Assembly: GCA_031553775.1 (NCBI GenBank)
Contig: JAVBLA010000001.1
Span: 1-64,000, forward strand
DNA length: 64,000 nt
Origin: JAISFI01 sp031553775
GTDB lineage: Bacteria; Bacteroidota; Bacteroidia; Bacteroidales; Azobacteroidaceae
Direction: 5' to 3'
Part shown: positions 30,098 through 38,508 of the stretch, one piece after another
Position numbering within the stretch: the first letter of the stretch is position 1
Layout of the letters: every line of letters starts with the position of its first letter
Program-made: the position numbers and the translations under genes
Notes under the pieces: generated by a model
The model's input: only the letters and a program-made list of their open reading frames with translations
The model's database searches: none
What the model was told of the DNA's origin: nothing

Positions 30098-32029
30098 CTA
30101 AGGGGTAACCACTCCGGGGTTCCGTGTCCCTGGTCTTTGCTGGGGATTATTTCCTGTGGCATTACGCTGTTGATTGACATTTTTCTTCTCTTTAGGTTTG
30201 TTTTTTGTAATCTCTAATAATTTCTGACGGACAAATGGTGTTTCTGTTACATCCCATGATTGTTCTACATCGAAGTTTTGAGGAATTTCCAAATAACCGG
30301 GATAATAATATACCTGTTCCGGATGCTGATAGAGCTCGTAGTTTCCGGTATCCCATACTCCATTTCCATTTGTATCTGCAATATAACGCAGATAATACTT
30401 GGCTGGTTTAAGGTTCATGAACAGGATCCCTCCATCTTTCAGAGGAGCTTTTCTCACAACTTTGTCTGAACCATCCAGTAATTCACCAAAGCCATTTCCT
30501 TCTGTTCCAATAATATTGACATACAAGTGTCCGTAATCGCTCCTGGTTTTTGTTTTGAATTTTACTTCCTGATCATCATTCCATTTACCGTACATGCTTG
30601 TAAAAACAGCAGAATCCATATGGATCTTATATTCTTTTTCATAATCCCATTTATAATATATCAGATATTCCATCGGATTCAATGTGTTAGGAATGATGGT
30701 GTATTTCAGGGTGTCCCATCTTACTGTGTCTCTTTTTTGCTGAAGCACAATGTGTGCCGGATTGAAATCGGGGACCGGTTCTGTGAATTTAACCTTGACA
30801 GTGTCGAATATTTCAAAAACAGACGGGGCCTGGATATTTATTCCCAGGAAGGTGATTTTATCATCTTTTTTCTTCTTATCTTTTTTATCTGCAACTTTCT
30901 TTTTGAGGAAGAGGGATAACGTATCTTTTCCCCATTCGGGGCGGTTCAGGGAATCACTCTTGATGTATGATGCTTCTATTTTCAGGGTATCCCGGAGATA
31001 CAACATGGAATCTTTCAACCAGTAATTCAATGTTTTTTTCATTTCCGTATATTCTAAAACGGCAAAATCTTCAGACGTATCGGGTACATTGAGAAATCTG
31101 ATACGGGGAAGTGTATCGACAGGTGCGTTGAAGAACAACGAAAATTTGTGAGCTTCCGCTCTTTCAGACTTTCTCAGGTACTGCCTTTCGAATTTCTCCT
31201 TGAATAAGAAAAGAACGATATCATCAGGAATAAAATGACTATAGTGCGTTTCAAAGATGGTATCGACTGTAATGCTGTCTTTCCATATGGTATCTATTCG
31301 GGTAGAAGGGATGAATGACGGTACAACCAGGCTGTCGTAAAATGCAATTTCTTCTCCCGGCTGGTCGAATTTGTAGTCCCGGTTCAAATCGTTAAGCGCA
31401 TAAATCCGGTAAGTACCCGGAGCGATATTCCGTATGCGGAATTGCCCTTTTTCATTGGTTTTAGTCGTCCGAAAAAAAGGAATTCTTGTAAAAGCCGTAT
31501 CTTCCAGGTTTTTATGAAGCCCGATCAGTATGCCCGGCATGGGCTCGAGATTTTCCGCATTCAATAATGCTCCCGATACTTCCAGGGAGTCCACAATATC
31601 ACCGGTAGAAAAGGCAAAAGAGAAATTTTCCAATACATTTTTTTCGTTATTATCAGTAATGGCATTTCCGAAATCGATGGTATAGGTAGCGTTGGGAATC
31701 AGGGAATCTTTGATTTCAACTGTTATCTTCTTTCCGAGTGCTTTAATGACAGGAAACTGTATTTGTGGCGGAGTAATGATGACATTGGACGAAGGATTGT
31801 CTAATACGATCAACTCGTCGAAGAAAATTTCAACCTTATTTTTGTTATAGTTTATCGTATTGGGATGAGGATTACTCGACACAAAGTGAGGCGGTTGTTC
31901 ATCTACGGGTCCACCCTGGGGAGAACCCACGCTCGCACAGGCATAAAACATGCAAGCGAAAAAGAATCCGCAAATAAGAAGAAAGAGAATTTCCTGTGTC
32001 AACCGGAGTATTTTGCCTGTTTTCAGCAT
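30098..32029 (-). CDS. Ig-like (Big_5) domain lipoprotein
   Basis: A 643-residue envelope protein. The N-terminal hydrophobic segment ends F-Y-A-C-A-S-V-G-S-P-Q-G-G-P, a lipobox-like Cys followed by the conserved start of a Bacteroidetes family. Residues about 40-140 form a Big_5 Ig-like domain (P-P-H-F-V-S-S-N-P, V-E-I-F-F-D-E, I-T-P-P, A-L-G-K-K-I-T-V-E-I, T-Y-T-I-D-F-G-N-A-I-x-D-N-N-E). A carboxypeptidase-regulatory-like fold follows (G-Q-F-R-I-R-N-I-A-P-G-T-Y-R-I-Y-A-L-N-D-L-N-R-D). The tail is rich in Asn, Gln, Arg and Pro. Function unknown; related proteins are widely kept in Bacteroidetes. Its promoter region holds a copy of the sufC-upstream repeat. Confidence 0.82.
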   Translation of the reverse strand: MLKTGKILRLTQEILFLLICGFFFACMFYACASVGSPQGGPVDEQPPHFVSSNPHPNTINYNKNKVEIFFDELIVLDNPSSNVIITPPQIQFPVIKALGKKITVEIKDSLIPNATYTIDFGNAITDNNEKNVLENFSFAFSTGDIVDSLEVSGALLNAENLEPMPGILIGLHKNLEDTAFTRIPFFRTTKTNEKGQFRIRNIAPGTYRIYALNDLNRDYKFDQPGEEIAFYDSLVVPSFIPSTRIDTIWKDSITVDTIFETHYSHFIPDDIVLFLFKEKFERQYLRKSERAEAHKFSLFFNAPVDTLPRIRFLNVPDTSEDFAVLEYTEMKKTLNYWLKDSMLYLRDTLKIEASYIKSDSLNRPEWGKDTLSLFLKKKVADKKDKKKKDDKITFLGINIQAPSVFEIFDTVKVKFTEPVPDFNPAHIVLQQKRDTVRWDTLKYTIIPNTLNPMEYLIYYKWDYEKEYKIHMDSAVFTSMYGKWNDDQEVKFKTKTRSDYGHLYVNIIGTEGNGFGELLDGSDKVVRKAPLKDGGILFMNLKPAKYYLRYIADTNGNGVWDTGNYELYQHPEQVYYYPGYLEIPQNFDVEQSWDVTETPFVRQKLLEITKNKPKEKKNVNQQRNATGNNPQQRPGTRNPGVVTP

Positions 32030-32040
32030 AGCAGACGATG

Positions 32041-32115
32041 AATAAATTTAGTCATTTTTCCGCAATAACAGATTCAAGGAGCTTGTCTTCTGTTCATTAC
32101 TTATCAAAAATGTCC
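32041..32115 (-). repeat. Third copy of the intergenic repeat unit
   Basis: On the minus strand this 75-base stretch runs TGGACATTTTT ... AGTAATGAACAGAAGACAA ... GAAAAATGACTAAATTTATT. It matches the unit at 12016-12092 along its whole length: the last 20 bases are identical to the core there, and the first 10 differ by one base. It fills nearly all of the gap between the DUF2851 stop and the start of the Ig-like lipoprotein gene, in the same orientation to that gene as the copies before sufC. Confidence 0.65.
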
Positions 32116-32117
32116 AT

Positions 32118-33425
32118 TTAACCGACAAAATTACTGGAATTTTTGTGATTTCCGGCAGGTTTCGCTAATAATTTATGACCAATCCGGCAAAACAAACATT
32201 CTTTCCGTTCGCAATAATTTCGTTTCAATTGGATGAGAGCTTGTGAATCGGCTGCATTTTTTACCGGGACACCTGCTTTTTGGAAGAGGGAAACAATGCT
32301 GTTTTTCTCTTCCGGAATTGACTCCAGTAAATGCAGGGAATATTCTGTCAAGCCTGGTTGTTTCTTCTTTTTTCCGTATGCGAACAAAATGGGGACAACT
32401 GTATTGATTAAAAGGATATGTAAAGCATCCAACCCTAGTTTTTTTTCTTTTCTTCCGGAAGAAGATTTGAAGTGATAATGGGTAAGCCAGTATTCGGAGG
32501 TATCGGGAGTGAAAAACCTGAAATACTCTCTCGTATCTTTTACTGCCAGTATTTTAGAAAAGAAAAGGTCGTTCTGGCAAAGGATAGCTGCTAATTGGGC
32601 AATTTTTACATGAGGAAAATTATGCGGACGGATCCGTAATTTCTTGAAAAGGAATCCGTCTAATGGCTGGATATCGAATTTCTTCCGGAGAAAACCGAAT
32701 TCTTTTCGCAGGCATTGATAATACTCACAGGGTATTTCGTTGTCTTCCAACAGACCGGCTTGTCCGAAAAGGAGTGCTTCCACCTGCAGGATGTTATCCT
32801 GATGTTTTTGAATATATTTGAGCGGGAGACTTTTGGCCAGCCTTTCAAAAACATCGCTATTGATGCCGAACCCAAAACTGCGGGAAAGCAAAATGTAGAA
32901 CGCATCTTCCCAATCTCCTTTATTTTGGCGAAGGATGTCGGTAATTTGCCGGTTTTTGTACTCCATCCGTTCTGCCGTTAATGCATTTTTCCAGTCTGTC
33001 AGGTATATTTCAGAAATTTCGGAAATTCTTTCCAGGCAGGGGATCTCTCTTTCCGCATGAAATAAATAGTTGTAATTTTCTCTGATTTTATCAGGAATAT
33101 GGATGATGTATTGTGGAATAATTCTTCCACTTTGTGTAATGGTTCCTTCCCAGTCGTTGTTTTCTACCAAATGTAGGATAACGGAATTGTAGGCTTCATC
33201 TTTGTGATGTCCGTGTTTATACCAGTCGGATGCCATAGTGTGTATTTCCACATTTCCGGCCCAGATTTGGTTTCCTATACGGATTTTGGCGTTGAAAAAA
33301 TCAGGTCCCGCATGTGTGTTGTGAATTCCCGGATCGATAATTGTAAATGCTTCTCCGGCAGTGGTGAAGAGTGTTCCCTGGGGAAAAAAACGATGTTTCC
33401 AGATGTAATGAATCAAACGTTCCAT
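32118..33425 (-). CDS. DUF2851 family protein
   Basis: A 435-residue soluble protein recognised as DUF2851 from its start: E-R-L-I-H-Y-I-W-K-H-R-F-F, then I-D-P-G-I-H-N-T-H-A-G-P-D-F-F-N-A-K-I-R-I-G-x-x-x-W-A-G-N-V-E-I-H and S-D-W-Y-K-H-G-H-H-K-D-E-A-Y-N-S-V-I-L-H. The D/E/H-rich core recalls a nuclease-like fold, but no activity is established. The C-terminus has a C-x-x-C-...-C-x-x-C-like cluster (Y-C-E-R-K-E-C-L-F-C-R-I-G), which may bind a metal. CAAATTTA at 33451-33458 (TAAATTTG on the minus strand) is a likely -7 box. Confidence 0.88.
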   Translation of the reverse strand: MERLIHYIWKHRFFPQGTLFTTAGEAFTIIDPGIHNTHAGPDFFNAKIRIGNQIWAGNVEIHTMASDWYKHGHHKDEAYNSVILHLVENNDWEGTITQSGRIIPQYIIHIPDKIRENYNYLFHAEREIPCLERISEISEIYLTDWKNALTAERMEYKNRQITDILRQNKGDWEDAFYILLSRSFGFGINSDVFERLAKSLPLKYIQKHQDNILQVEALLFGQAGLLEDNEIPCEYYQCLRKEFGFLRKKFDIQPLDGFLFKKLRIRPHNFPHVKIAQLAAILCQNDLFFSKILAVKDTREYFRFFTPDTSEYWLTHYHFKSSSGRKEKKLGLDALHILLINTVVPILFAYGKKKKQPGLTEYSLHLLESIPEEKNSIVSLFQKAGVPVKNAADSQALIQLKRNYCERKECLFCRIGHKLLAKPAGNHKNSSNFVG

Positions 33426-33602
33426 ATTTTTAAAGTTTTGGTTTCGGGAACAAATTTATGAAAAAACTTTGAACAGTATACCTCATGAATAGCAAAATGA
33501 GTCAGTATTGCCATTTGTTTATATAAAAACCTGTTAATTCGTGCGATTTCTGATGAAAATTCATGTATATTTGCATCCCAATGGAAAAATGAATTTGGAA
33601 GT

Positions 33603-34322
33603 ATGAAGATTGCTTTAATCGGTTACGGGAAAATGGGAAAAGAAATAGAGCAGGTGGCCTTGAGCCGCGGGCATCAGATCGTTTCCATTATCGACGTGAA
33701 TACTATAGAAAATTTTGACAGTGAGGAGTTTAAAAGTGCCGATGTGGCGATTGAATTCAGTCAGCCGGCTGTCGCTTTTGAAAACTATAAAAAATGCTTT
33801 GTGGCTAACGTTCCGGTGGTGGCAGGAACTACAGGCTGGCTTGAAAATCTTTGTACAATCAAAGAAATCTGTGCCAGGGAAGGAAAGACATTTTTCTATG
33901 CGTCCAATTACAGTGTCGGTGTAAATATCTTTTTTGCAGTGAATAAATACCTGGCCAGGATCATGAATAATTTTCCGGGATATGAAGTGTCTATGGAAGA
34001 AATACATCATATCCATAAACTGGATGCTCCCAGTGGGACAGCTATCAGTCTTGCTGAAGGAATTATAGAAAATCTCGACCGGAAGGGTTCCTGGACCATA
34101 GAAGAGCCGGTAACGGATCCGTCTGTTTTACATATCCGCTCCCTGCGTGAAGGAGAGGTTCCCGGTATACACGAAGTAACATATGAATCGGAAGCTGATA
34201 TCATCAGTATCAAACATGATGCGAAAAGCCGGAAGGGATTTGCTCTGGGAGCCGTTATCGCGGCCGAATTTACGAAAGGGAAGAAAGGGTTTCTCACCAT
34301 GCAGGATATCTTTAATTTTTAA
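33603..34322 (+). CDS. dapB: 4-hydroxy-tetrahydrodipicolinate reductase
   Basis: A 239-residue DapB, which reduces the dihydrodipicolinate precursor with NAD(P)H in lysine and diaminopimelate synthesis. The Rossmann loop is I-G-Y-G-K-M-G-K-E-I; the catalytic motif is E-I-H-H-I-H-K-L-D-A-P-S-G-T-A with the His pair and Lys. G-T-T-G-W lies in the middle. Length is at the short end, normal for Bacteroidetes. TATATTTG at 33566-33573 is a likely -7 box 30 bases before the start. It heads dapB-lepB-lepB2-wbqC, an order seen across Bacteroidales. Confidence 0.95.
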   Translation: MKIALIGYGKMGKEIEQVALSRGHQIVSIIDVNTIENFDSEEFKSADVAIEFSQPAVAFENYKKCFVANVPVVAGTTGWLENLCTIKEICAREGKTFFYASNYSVGVNIFFAVNKYLARIMNNFPGYEVSMEEIHHIHKLDAPSGTAISLAEGIIENLDRKGSWTIEEPVTDPSVLHIRSLREGEVPGIHEVTYESEADIISIKHDAKSRKGFALGAVIAAEFTKGKKGFLTMQDIFNF

Positions 34323-34334
34323 CAATCACAACCT

Positions 34335-35780
34335 ATGAAATTCAATAAATCACAATGGATCAGATTCAGCGTAGTTGCTGTAATATATATCCTGTTTACA
34401 ATCTGGGTAGGTAATTATTGGCTCCTTTTTGGTCTCCCTGTTATTGTCGATATTTATTTGACAAAATTTATCCCCTGGGGTGCCTGGAAAAAATCAAAAA
34501 ATGCCGGTGTGAAAAAAGTAATGGAGTGGGTGGATGCCATTCTTTTTGCTTTGGTAGCCGTGTATATGATCAATCTGTTTATTTTCCAGAATTATAAAAT
34601 TCCTTCTTCTTCCCTGGAAAAAACCCTGTTGGTTGGAGATTATTTGTTTGTGAGCAAACTGAGTTATGGTCCACGGGTACCGAATACTCCCTTGTCGTTT
34701 CCTTTAGCTCAGCATACTTTGCCTGTTCTGGATTGTAAATCATATATTGATTGGCCTCAATGGGATTATAAGCGTCTGAAAGGATTCGGAGAAGTAAAAC
34801 GTAACGATATCGTGGTTTTCAATTTTCCGGCAGGAGATACAGTGGCACTGAAAATGCAAAATCCCGATTATTATTCTTTATGTGCCAGATATGGCAGAGA
34901 TAATGTAAATGCAGATCAGGTTAATTTTGGTAAAATCGTATATCGTCCGGTTGATAGACGTGAAAATTATGTAAAACGATGTATCGGTATGCCGGGAGAT
35001 TCGTTAGAAGTTCGCGATAACGCCGTATTCATTGATGGAAAATGTCTTCCTGATCCGGAAAATATGCAGTTGAATTATTTTGTGGAAACCCGGGAACAGT
35101 ATTTCTCCGAAGAGCAGTTGCGTTTACTGAATATCAGCAATGATGATCGTTTATTTTTAAATAGGCTCGATCAAAATGCTCAGAATTTTCTTCTCAATCT
35201 GAGCCTTCCTCCGAATGAAAAGGGGTTGCAAGACTTGTTTTCTTATTTAGGAATTTTGAGAAATGAGCAAGGAAGATATAATCCGGTTTACCATTTTCCT
35301 CTTACAAAGAAGTCCTTGGGTATTCTTCAAAAATTTACATTTATCCAGTCAGTGAAAGTAGAACCGGAAATTTTTGGTGGATCTGTATATCCTCCGGGAT
35401 ACGAAACCGGTTGGACAAGGGATAATTTCGGTCCTTTATGGATACCTAAAAAAGGAGCCACCATTGTTCTGAACGATCAGACTCTGGCACTATATGGCCG
35501 TTGTATCGTGAATTATGAGGAAAATGTTTTGAAACGGGAAGGGGATAAAGTCTTTTTGAATGGCCATCCGGCCAATAGCTATACGTTTAAATACGACTAT
35601 TACTTCATGATGGGCGACAACCGTCATAATTCTGCAGATTCCCGCTCCTGGGGTTTTGTTCCGGAAGACCATGTGGTAGGAAAACCTATCCTGGTATGGT
35701 TATCTATCGATAAAGACCGTAAATTTTTCGACGGAGGTATCCGCTGGAACCGTTTATTTAAAGTGGTTCATTCTGAATAA
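34335..35780 (+). CDS. lepB: Signal peptidase I, catalytically intact copy
   Basis: A 481-residue inner-membrane signal peptidase I. N-terminal membrane segments lie at about 10-45 and 65-86. Box B reads I-P-S-S-S-L-E-K-T-L-L with nucleophile Ser93; box D reads Y-V-K-R-C-I-G-M-P-G-D with the general-base Lys214; box E is M-G-D-N-R-H-N-S-A-D-S-R. The catalytic domain holds a long insertion (about residues 230-390), usual in Bacteroidales LepB. It removes signal peptides from exported proteins. The stop shares bases with the start of the second copy, so both are co-translated. Confidence 0.95.
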   Translation: MKFNKSQWIRFSVVAVIYILFTIWVGNYWLLFGLPVIVDIYLTKFIPWGAWKKSKNAGVKKVMEWVDAILFALVAVYMINLFIFQNYKIPSSSLEKTLLVGDYLFVSKLSYGPRVPNTPLSFPLAQHTLPVLDCKSYIDWPQWDYKRLKGFGEVKRNDIVVFNFPAGDTVALKMQNPDYYSLCARYGRDNVNADQVNFGKIVYRPVDRRENYVKRCIGMPGDSLEVRDNAVFIDGKCLPDPENMQLNYFVETREQYFSEEQLRLLNISNDDRLFLNRLDQNAQNFLLNLSLPPNEKGLQDLFSYLGILRNEQGRYNPVYHFPLTKKSLGILQKFTFIQSVKVEPEIFGGSVYPPGYETGWTRDNFGPLWIPKKGATIVLNDQTLALYGRCIVNYEENVLKREGDKVFLNGHPANSYTFKYDYYFMMGDNRHNSADSRSWGFVPEDHVVGKPILVWLSIDKDRKFFDGGIRWNRLFKVVHSE

Positions 35781-36562
35781 TGCCGGGCGATGTGAAAAAA
35801 AAGCGTATATGGAGGTGGATAAAGATCATTGTTTGTTCATTGGTCATTGCGTTTTTTATCCGGTTTTTCTTATTCGAATCATTCAGGATGCCGTCTTCCC
35901 AGATGGAGAATGCAATTCTTCCCGGAGATTTTATCTATGTCGATAAAATGGCATACGGTTTCAGAGTCCCTGCGATTGAAAATAAATCCCTGCGCTTCCC
36001 TCATGCCTATATCCGTGCCGTAGAACGGAATGATATTGTTGTTTATAAAACGGGAAATGATATAATGATCAGTCGTTGTATCGGTTTGCCGGGAGACAGT
36101 TTTGAGGTAAAGGCATTTGAATATTATGTGAATGGACAGAAAGTGTTACAAAGTCCGGATATAATAATGCCTTACCGGTATGCTTCAGAGAAAGATACTC
36201 TTGTCTGGACAGCTATGAAAAAGTATGATTTGCCTTTTCGGGATTCTATCGATGAAAACGAAGAAAAAATCCGGTATCTGAGTAAATATGAATATTATAT
36301 ATTAACAGATGCTTTGAAAGATTCGGTTCTTTTTTCCTGTTATGAAAAAGATAGGAAAGACTACAAAATACAAATTCCTGCCGGAAAATACTGGATGTTG
36401 TCTGATAATGTCGATGCTTCTGCAGATTCAAGATATGTTGGTTTTGTTTCCCATGATGATCTTGTTGGCCAGGCATCTTTCGTATGGTTCAGTAAAGATC
36501 CGCTGCAGGATTTTTTCCATGGTTACCGATGGAGCCGGATTTTTAACCGTATTTCCCGATGA
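35780..36562 (+). CDS. Signal peptidase I paralogue lacking both catalytic dyad residues
   Basis: A 260-residue LepB-like protein with one N-terminal membrane segment (about residues 14-32). It aligns without gaps to the intact copy over box B: M-P-S-S-Q-M-E-N-A-I-L against I-P-S-S-S-L-E-K-T-L-L, so the nucleophile position is Gln41 rather than Ser. In box D, I-M-I-S-R-C-I-G-L-P-G-D has Ser98 where the general-base Lys should be. Box E is L-S-D-N-V-D-A-S-A-D-S-R instead of M-G-D-N-R-x-x-S-x-D-S-R. The reading frame is otherwise clean. I infer a non-peptidase role such as a partner of the intact copy, or an unusual mechanism. Family certain; activity doubtful. Confidence 0.9.
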   Translation: MPGDVKKKRIWRWIKIIVCSLVIAFFIRFFLFESFRMPSSQMENAILPGDFIYVDKMAYGFRVPAIENKSLRFPHAYIRAVERNDIVVYKTGNDIMISRCIGLPGDSFEVKAFEYYVNGQKVLQSPDIIMPYRYASEKDTLVWTAMKKYDLPFRDSIDENEEKIRYLSKYEYYILTDALKDSVLFSCYEKDRKDYKIQIPAGKYWMLSDNVDASADSRYVGFVSHDDLVGQASFVWFSKDPLQDFFHGYRWSRIFNRISR

Positions 36563-37188
36563 AAACGGCATTTCTATCTACTGCTTATCTGGCACCGGTG
36601 TCGTATTATGCCTGTTTATGCAGGTATGACCGGATAATTATAGAAAAATATTGTCATTATGTGAAACAAACCTGGCGGAATCGTTGTATGATTGCTACTA
36701 CCAACGGTCTTCTATCCCTGAGTATCCCTGTGGAAAAATCCGAATCACCTAAATGTTTTACCAAAGATGTACGGATCGCTTCCCATGGAAATTGGCAGCA
36801 TATGCATTGGAATGCTATCGTTTCAGCCTATAATTCATCTCCTTTTTTTGAATATTATGAAGATGATTTCCAGCCCTTTTATGAGAAAAAATTCAAATTT
36901 CTCTTCGATTTTAATGAAGAATTGAGGGAAATGATTTGTCGTTTGTTGGATATTAGTCCACAAGTAACATATTCCGAAACTTTTCTGCCTGTGACTAAAA
37001 ATGATTACAGGGAAATCATTCATCCTAAAAAAGAGCAATCGGAGATAGCAGATTTGTCTACTGAATCATATTATCAGGTTTTTCAACAAAAATTCGGCTT
37101 CCAGTCCGGTTTATCTATTGTGGATTTGTTATTCAATATGGGGCCTGAAAGCATTTTTATCTTATTGCTTAACGAAAACGCTCAATGA
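36559..37188 (+). CDS. WbqC-like family protein
   Basis: A 209-residue protein of the WbqC family: an initial strand F-L-S-T-A-Y-L-A-P-V-S-Y-Y-A, then Y-V-K-Q-T-W-R-N-R-C-x-I-x-x-x-N-G, L-S-I-P-V, N-W-Q-H-M-H-W-N-A-I-V-S-A-Y-N-S-S-P-F-F-E-Y-Y and the closing S-I-V-D-L-L-F-N-M-G-P-E. The family takes its name from an O-antigen locus gene; no reaction is established. The start ATG overlaps the LepB-paralogue stop (ATGA). In Bacteroidales it commonly closes this dapB-lepB series. Confidence 0.88.
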   Translation: MKTAFLSTAYLAPVSYYACLCRYDRIIIEKYCHYVKQTWRNRCMIATTNGLLSLSIPVEKSESPKCFTKDVRIASHGNWQHMHWNAIVSAYNSSPFFEYYEDDFQPFYEKKFKFLFDFNEELREMICRLLDISPQVTYSETFLPVTKNDYREIIHPKKEQSEIADLSTESYYQVFQQKFGFQSGLSIVDLLFNMGPESIFILLLNENAQ

Positions 37189-37211
37189 GTTTAGCCGTTT
37201 TATCTAAACTC
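37187..37211. terminator. Inverted repeat between convergent genes
   Basis: GAGTTTAG (37187-37194) and CTAAACTC (37204-37211) form an 8-base inverted repeat over a 9-base loop, spanning the wbqC stop and the M16 stop region. It could act as a weak two-way terminator; no long T-run is present beyond the arm. Confidence 0.35.
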
Positions 37212-38420
37212 CAGAAAAAATACATTCTTTTCATCGAAGATTTCGTTACAGATATCCTGTAAACTGGTGGCGCTTATTGCTTGTATTTTGGCATAAACGT
37301 CCGGTAGGCTTTCATAACGGTTGAAATGCAGGAAGCTTTTTCCTAATCCGAGAAAAGTATTCTCCTTGTGTTCATTGGCTACGGCTAATTGCCCGATCAT
37401 CTGCTTTTTGGCAGTATCCAGTTGTGATGTTGTCAGGGGCGATTCCTGTAGTTTTTTCAGCTCTTTGAATATCAGTTTAGTGCATTTTTCCGAGTCTTCT
37501 TTTTCCGCCCCGAAATAGATGGAAAAAACACCGGTGTCGGAGTAGGGTGTGTAAGACGAATCTACCTGGTAAACCAATCCGTGTTTTTCTCTTAAAATAA
37601 GATTCAGCCGGCTGTTCATTCCGGGACCTCCCAGTATATTATTGATCAGATAGAGGCCTGCTTTTTTATCATCATGCATATTGTAGGCACGGCCTCCGAT
37701 CATTACATGTGATTGGGCGGTGTTTTTATTTTGTTTCAAGTAACAGGATTTTATCGGAAATGCCGGTTGGCGGACCGAAGAATGGGATTTCCCAGGGATA
37801 CTTCCAACGAATTTTTCGGCTAAACGGGTTATTTTTCTGAAATCGGTTTTCCCCATCGAGAAAAAAACCATATTGGAAGGAAGGTAATATTGCTGTGTAA
37901 ACCGGAGTCCCCGTTGTCCGGAAAAAGATTCTAAGGATTTGGAAGTCCCCAGAATATGATGACCCATGGGATGTCCTTCAAACAAAATATTTTCAAAATC
38001 GTCATAGATCAGTTCGGAAGGGTTATCTTCATAAGCATTGATTTCATCGATGATTACCTCCAATTCTTTTTTTGCTTCCTGTTCGGGGAAACAGGAATGA
38101 AATATCAAATCGCTCAACAATTCGAATGCCCGCTCGAAATGTTGTTCCAGGAAAATACTGTAAACAAAAGTTTCTTCTTTGGTTGTATAGGCATTCAATT
38201 CTCCTCCTACAGTTTCCATCCGGTTGAGGATGTGCCATACTTTGCGTTTATGGGTCCCCTTGAATAGCATATGTTCTACAAAATGTGCCATTCCGAAGGC
38301 ATCTTCCTCTTCTTCCCGGGTTCCTGCATTGATGGCAAATCCGCAATAAGAAACAGGAGAATCGCATGGTAAATGGATAATTTTCAGTCCATTAGAAAGA
38401 TCATATGTATAATATTGCAT
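37200..38420 (-). CDS. M16 family zinc peptidase
   Basis: A 406-residue M16B peptidase. The open frame reaches 38471 but the Met at 38420 gives the typical start M-Q-Y-Y-T-Y-D-L-S-N-G-L-K-I-I-H. The inverted zinc motif H-F-V-E-H (46-50) is present, with the downstream Glu in the V-I-I-D-E-I-N-A-Y-E-D block. The inactive-half signature R-L-N-L-I-L-R-E-K-H-G-L-V-Y is in the second domain. No signal peptide is seen, so it is probably cytoplasmic. Such enzymes degrade peptides or short proteins. A TACTTTTG on the minus strand (38452-38445) suits a promoter 25 bases upstream. Confidence 0.92.
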   Translation of the reverse strand: MQYYTYDLSNGLKIIHLPCDSPVSYCGFAINAGTREEEEDAFGMAHFVEHMLFKGTHKRKVWHILNRMETVGGELNAYTTKEETFVYSIFLEQHFERAFELLSDLIFHSCFPEQEAKKELEVIIDEINAYEDNPSELIYDDFENILFEGHPMGHHILGTSKSLESFSGQRGLRFTQQYYLPSNMVFFSMGKTDFRKITRLAEKFVGSIPGKSHSSVRQPAFPIKSCYLKQNKNTAQSHVMIGGRAYNMHDDKKAGLYLINNILGGPGMNSRLNLILREKHGLVYQVDSSYTPYSDTGVFSIYFGAEKEDSEKCTKLIFKELKKLQESPLTTSQLDTAKKQMIGQLAVANEHKENTFLGLGKSFLHFNRYESLPDVYAKIQAISATSLQDICNEIFDEKNVFFLEFR

Positions 38421-38444
38421 ATTTTTTCGTTGATTATGTGGTTG

Positions 38445-38468
38445 CAAAAGTAGAAATAAATACCTTTG
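38445..38468. promoter_or_regulatory. Back-to-back promoter boxes between the M16 and KdsD-like genes
   Basis: On the minus strand TACTTTTG (38452-38445) points to the M16 gene; on the plus strand TACCTTTG (38461-38468) points to the KdsD-like gene, with TTG at 38442-38444 as a possible -33 element 16 bases before it. The two -7 boxes are only 8 bases apart, so polymerase binding in one direction should exclude the other. Confidence 0.5.
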
Positions 38469-38508
38469 CATTTCGTTTATTCAGCAAAAAATAAATATTA
38501 TTCTGATA

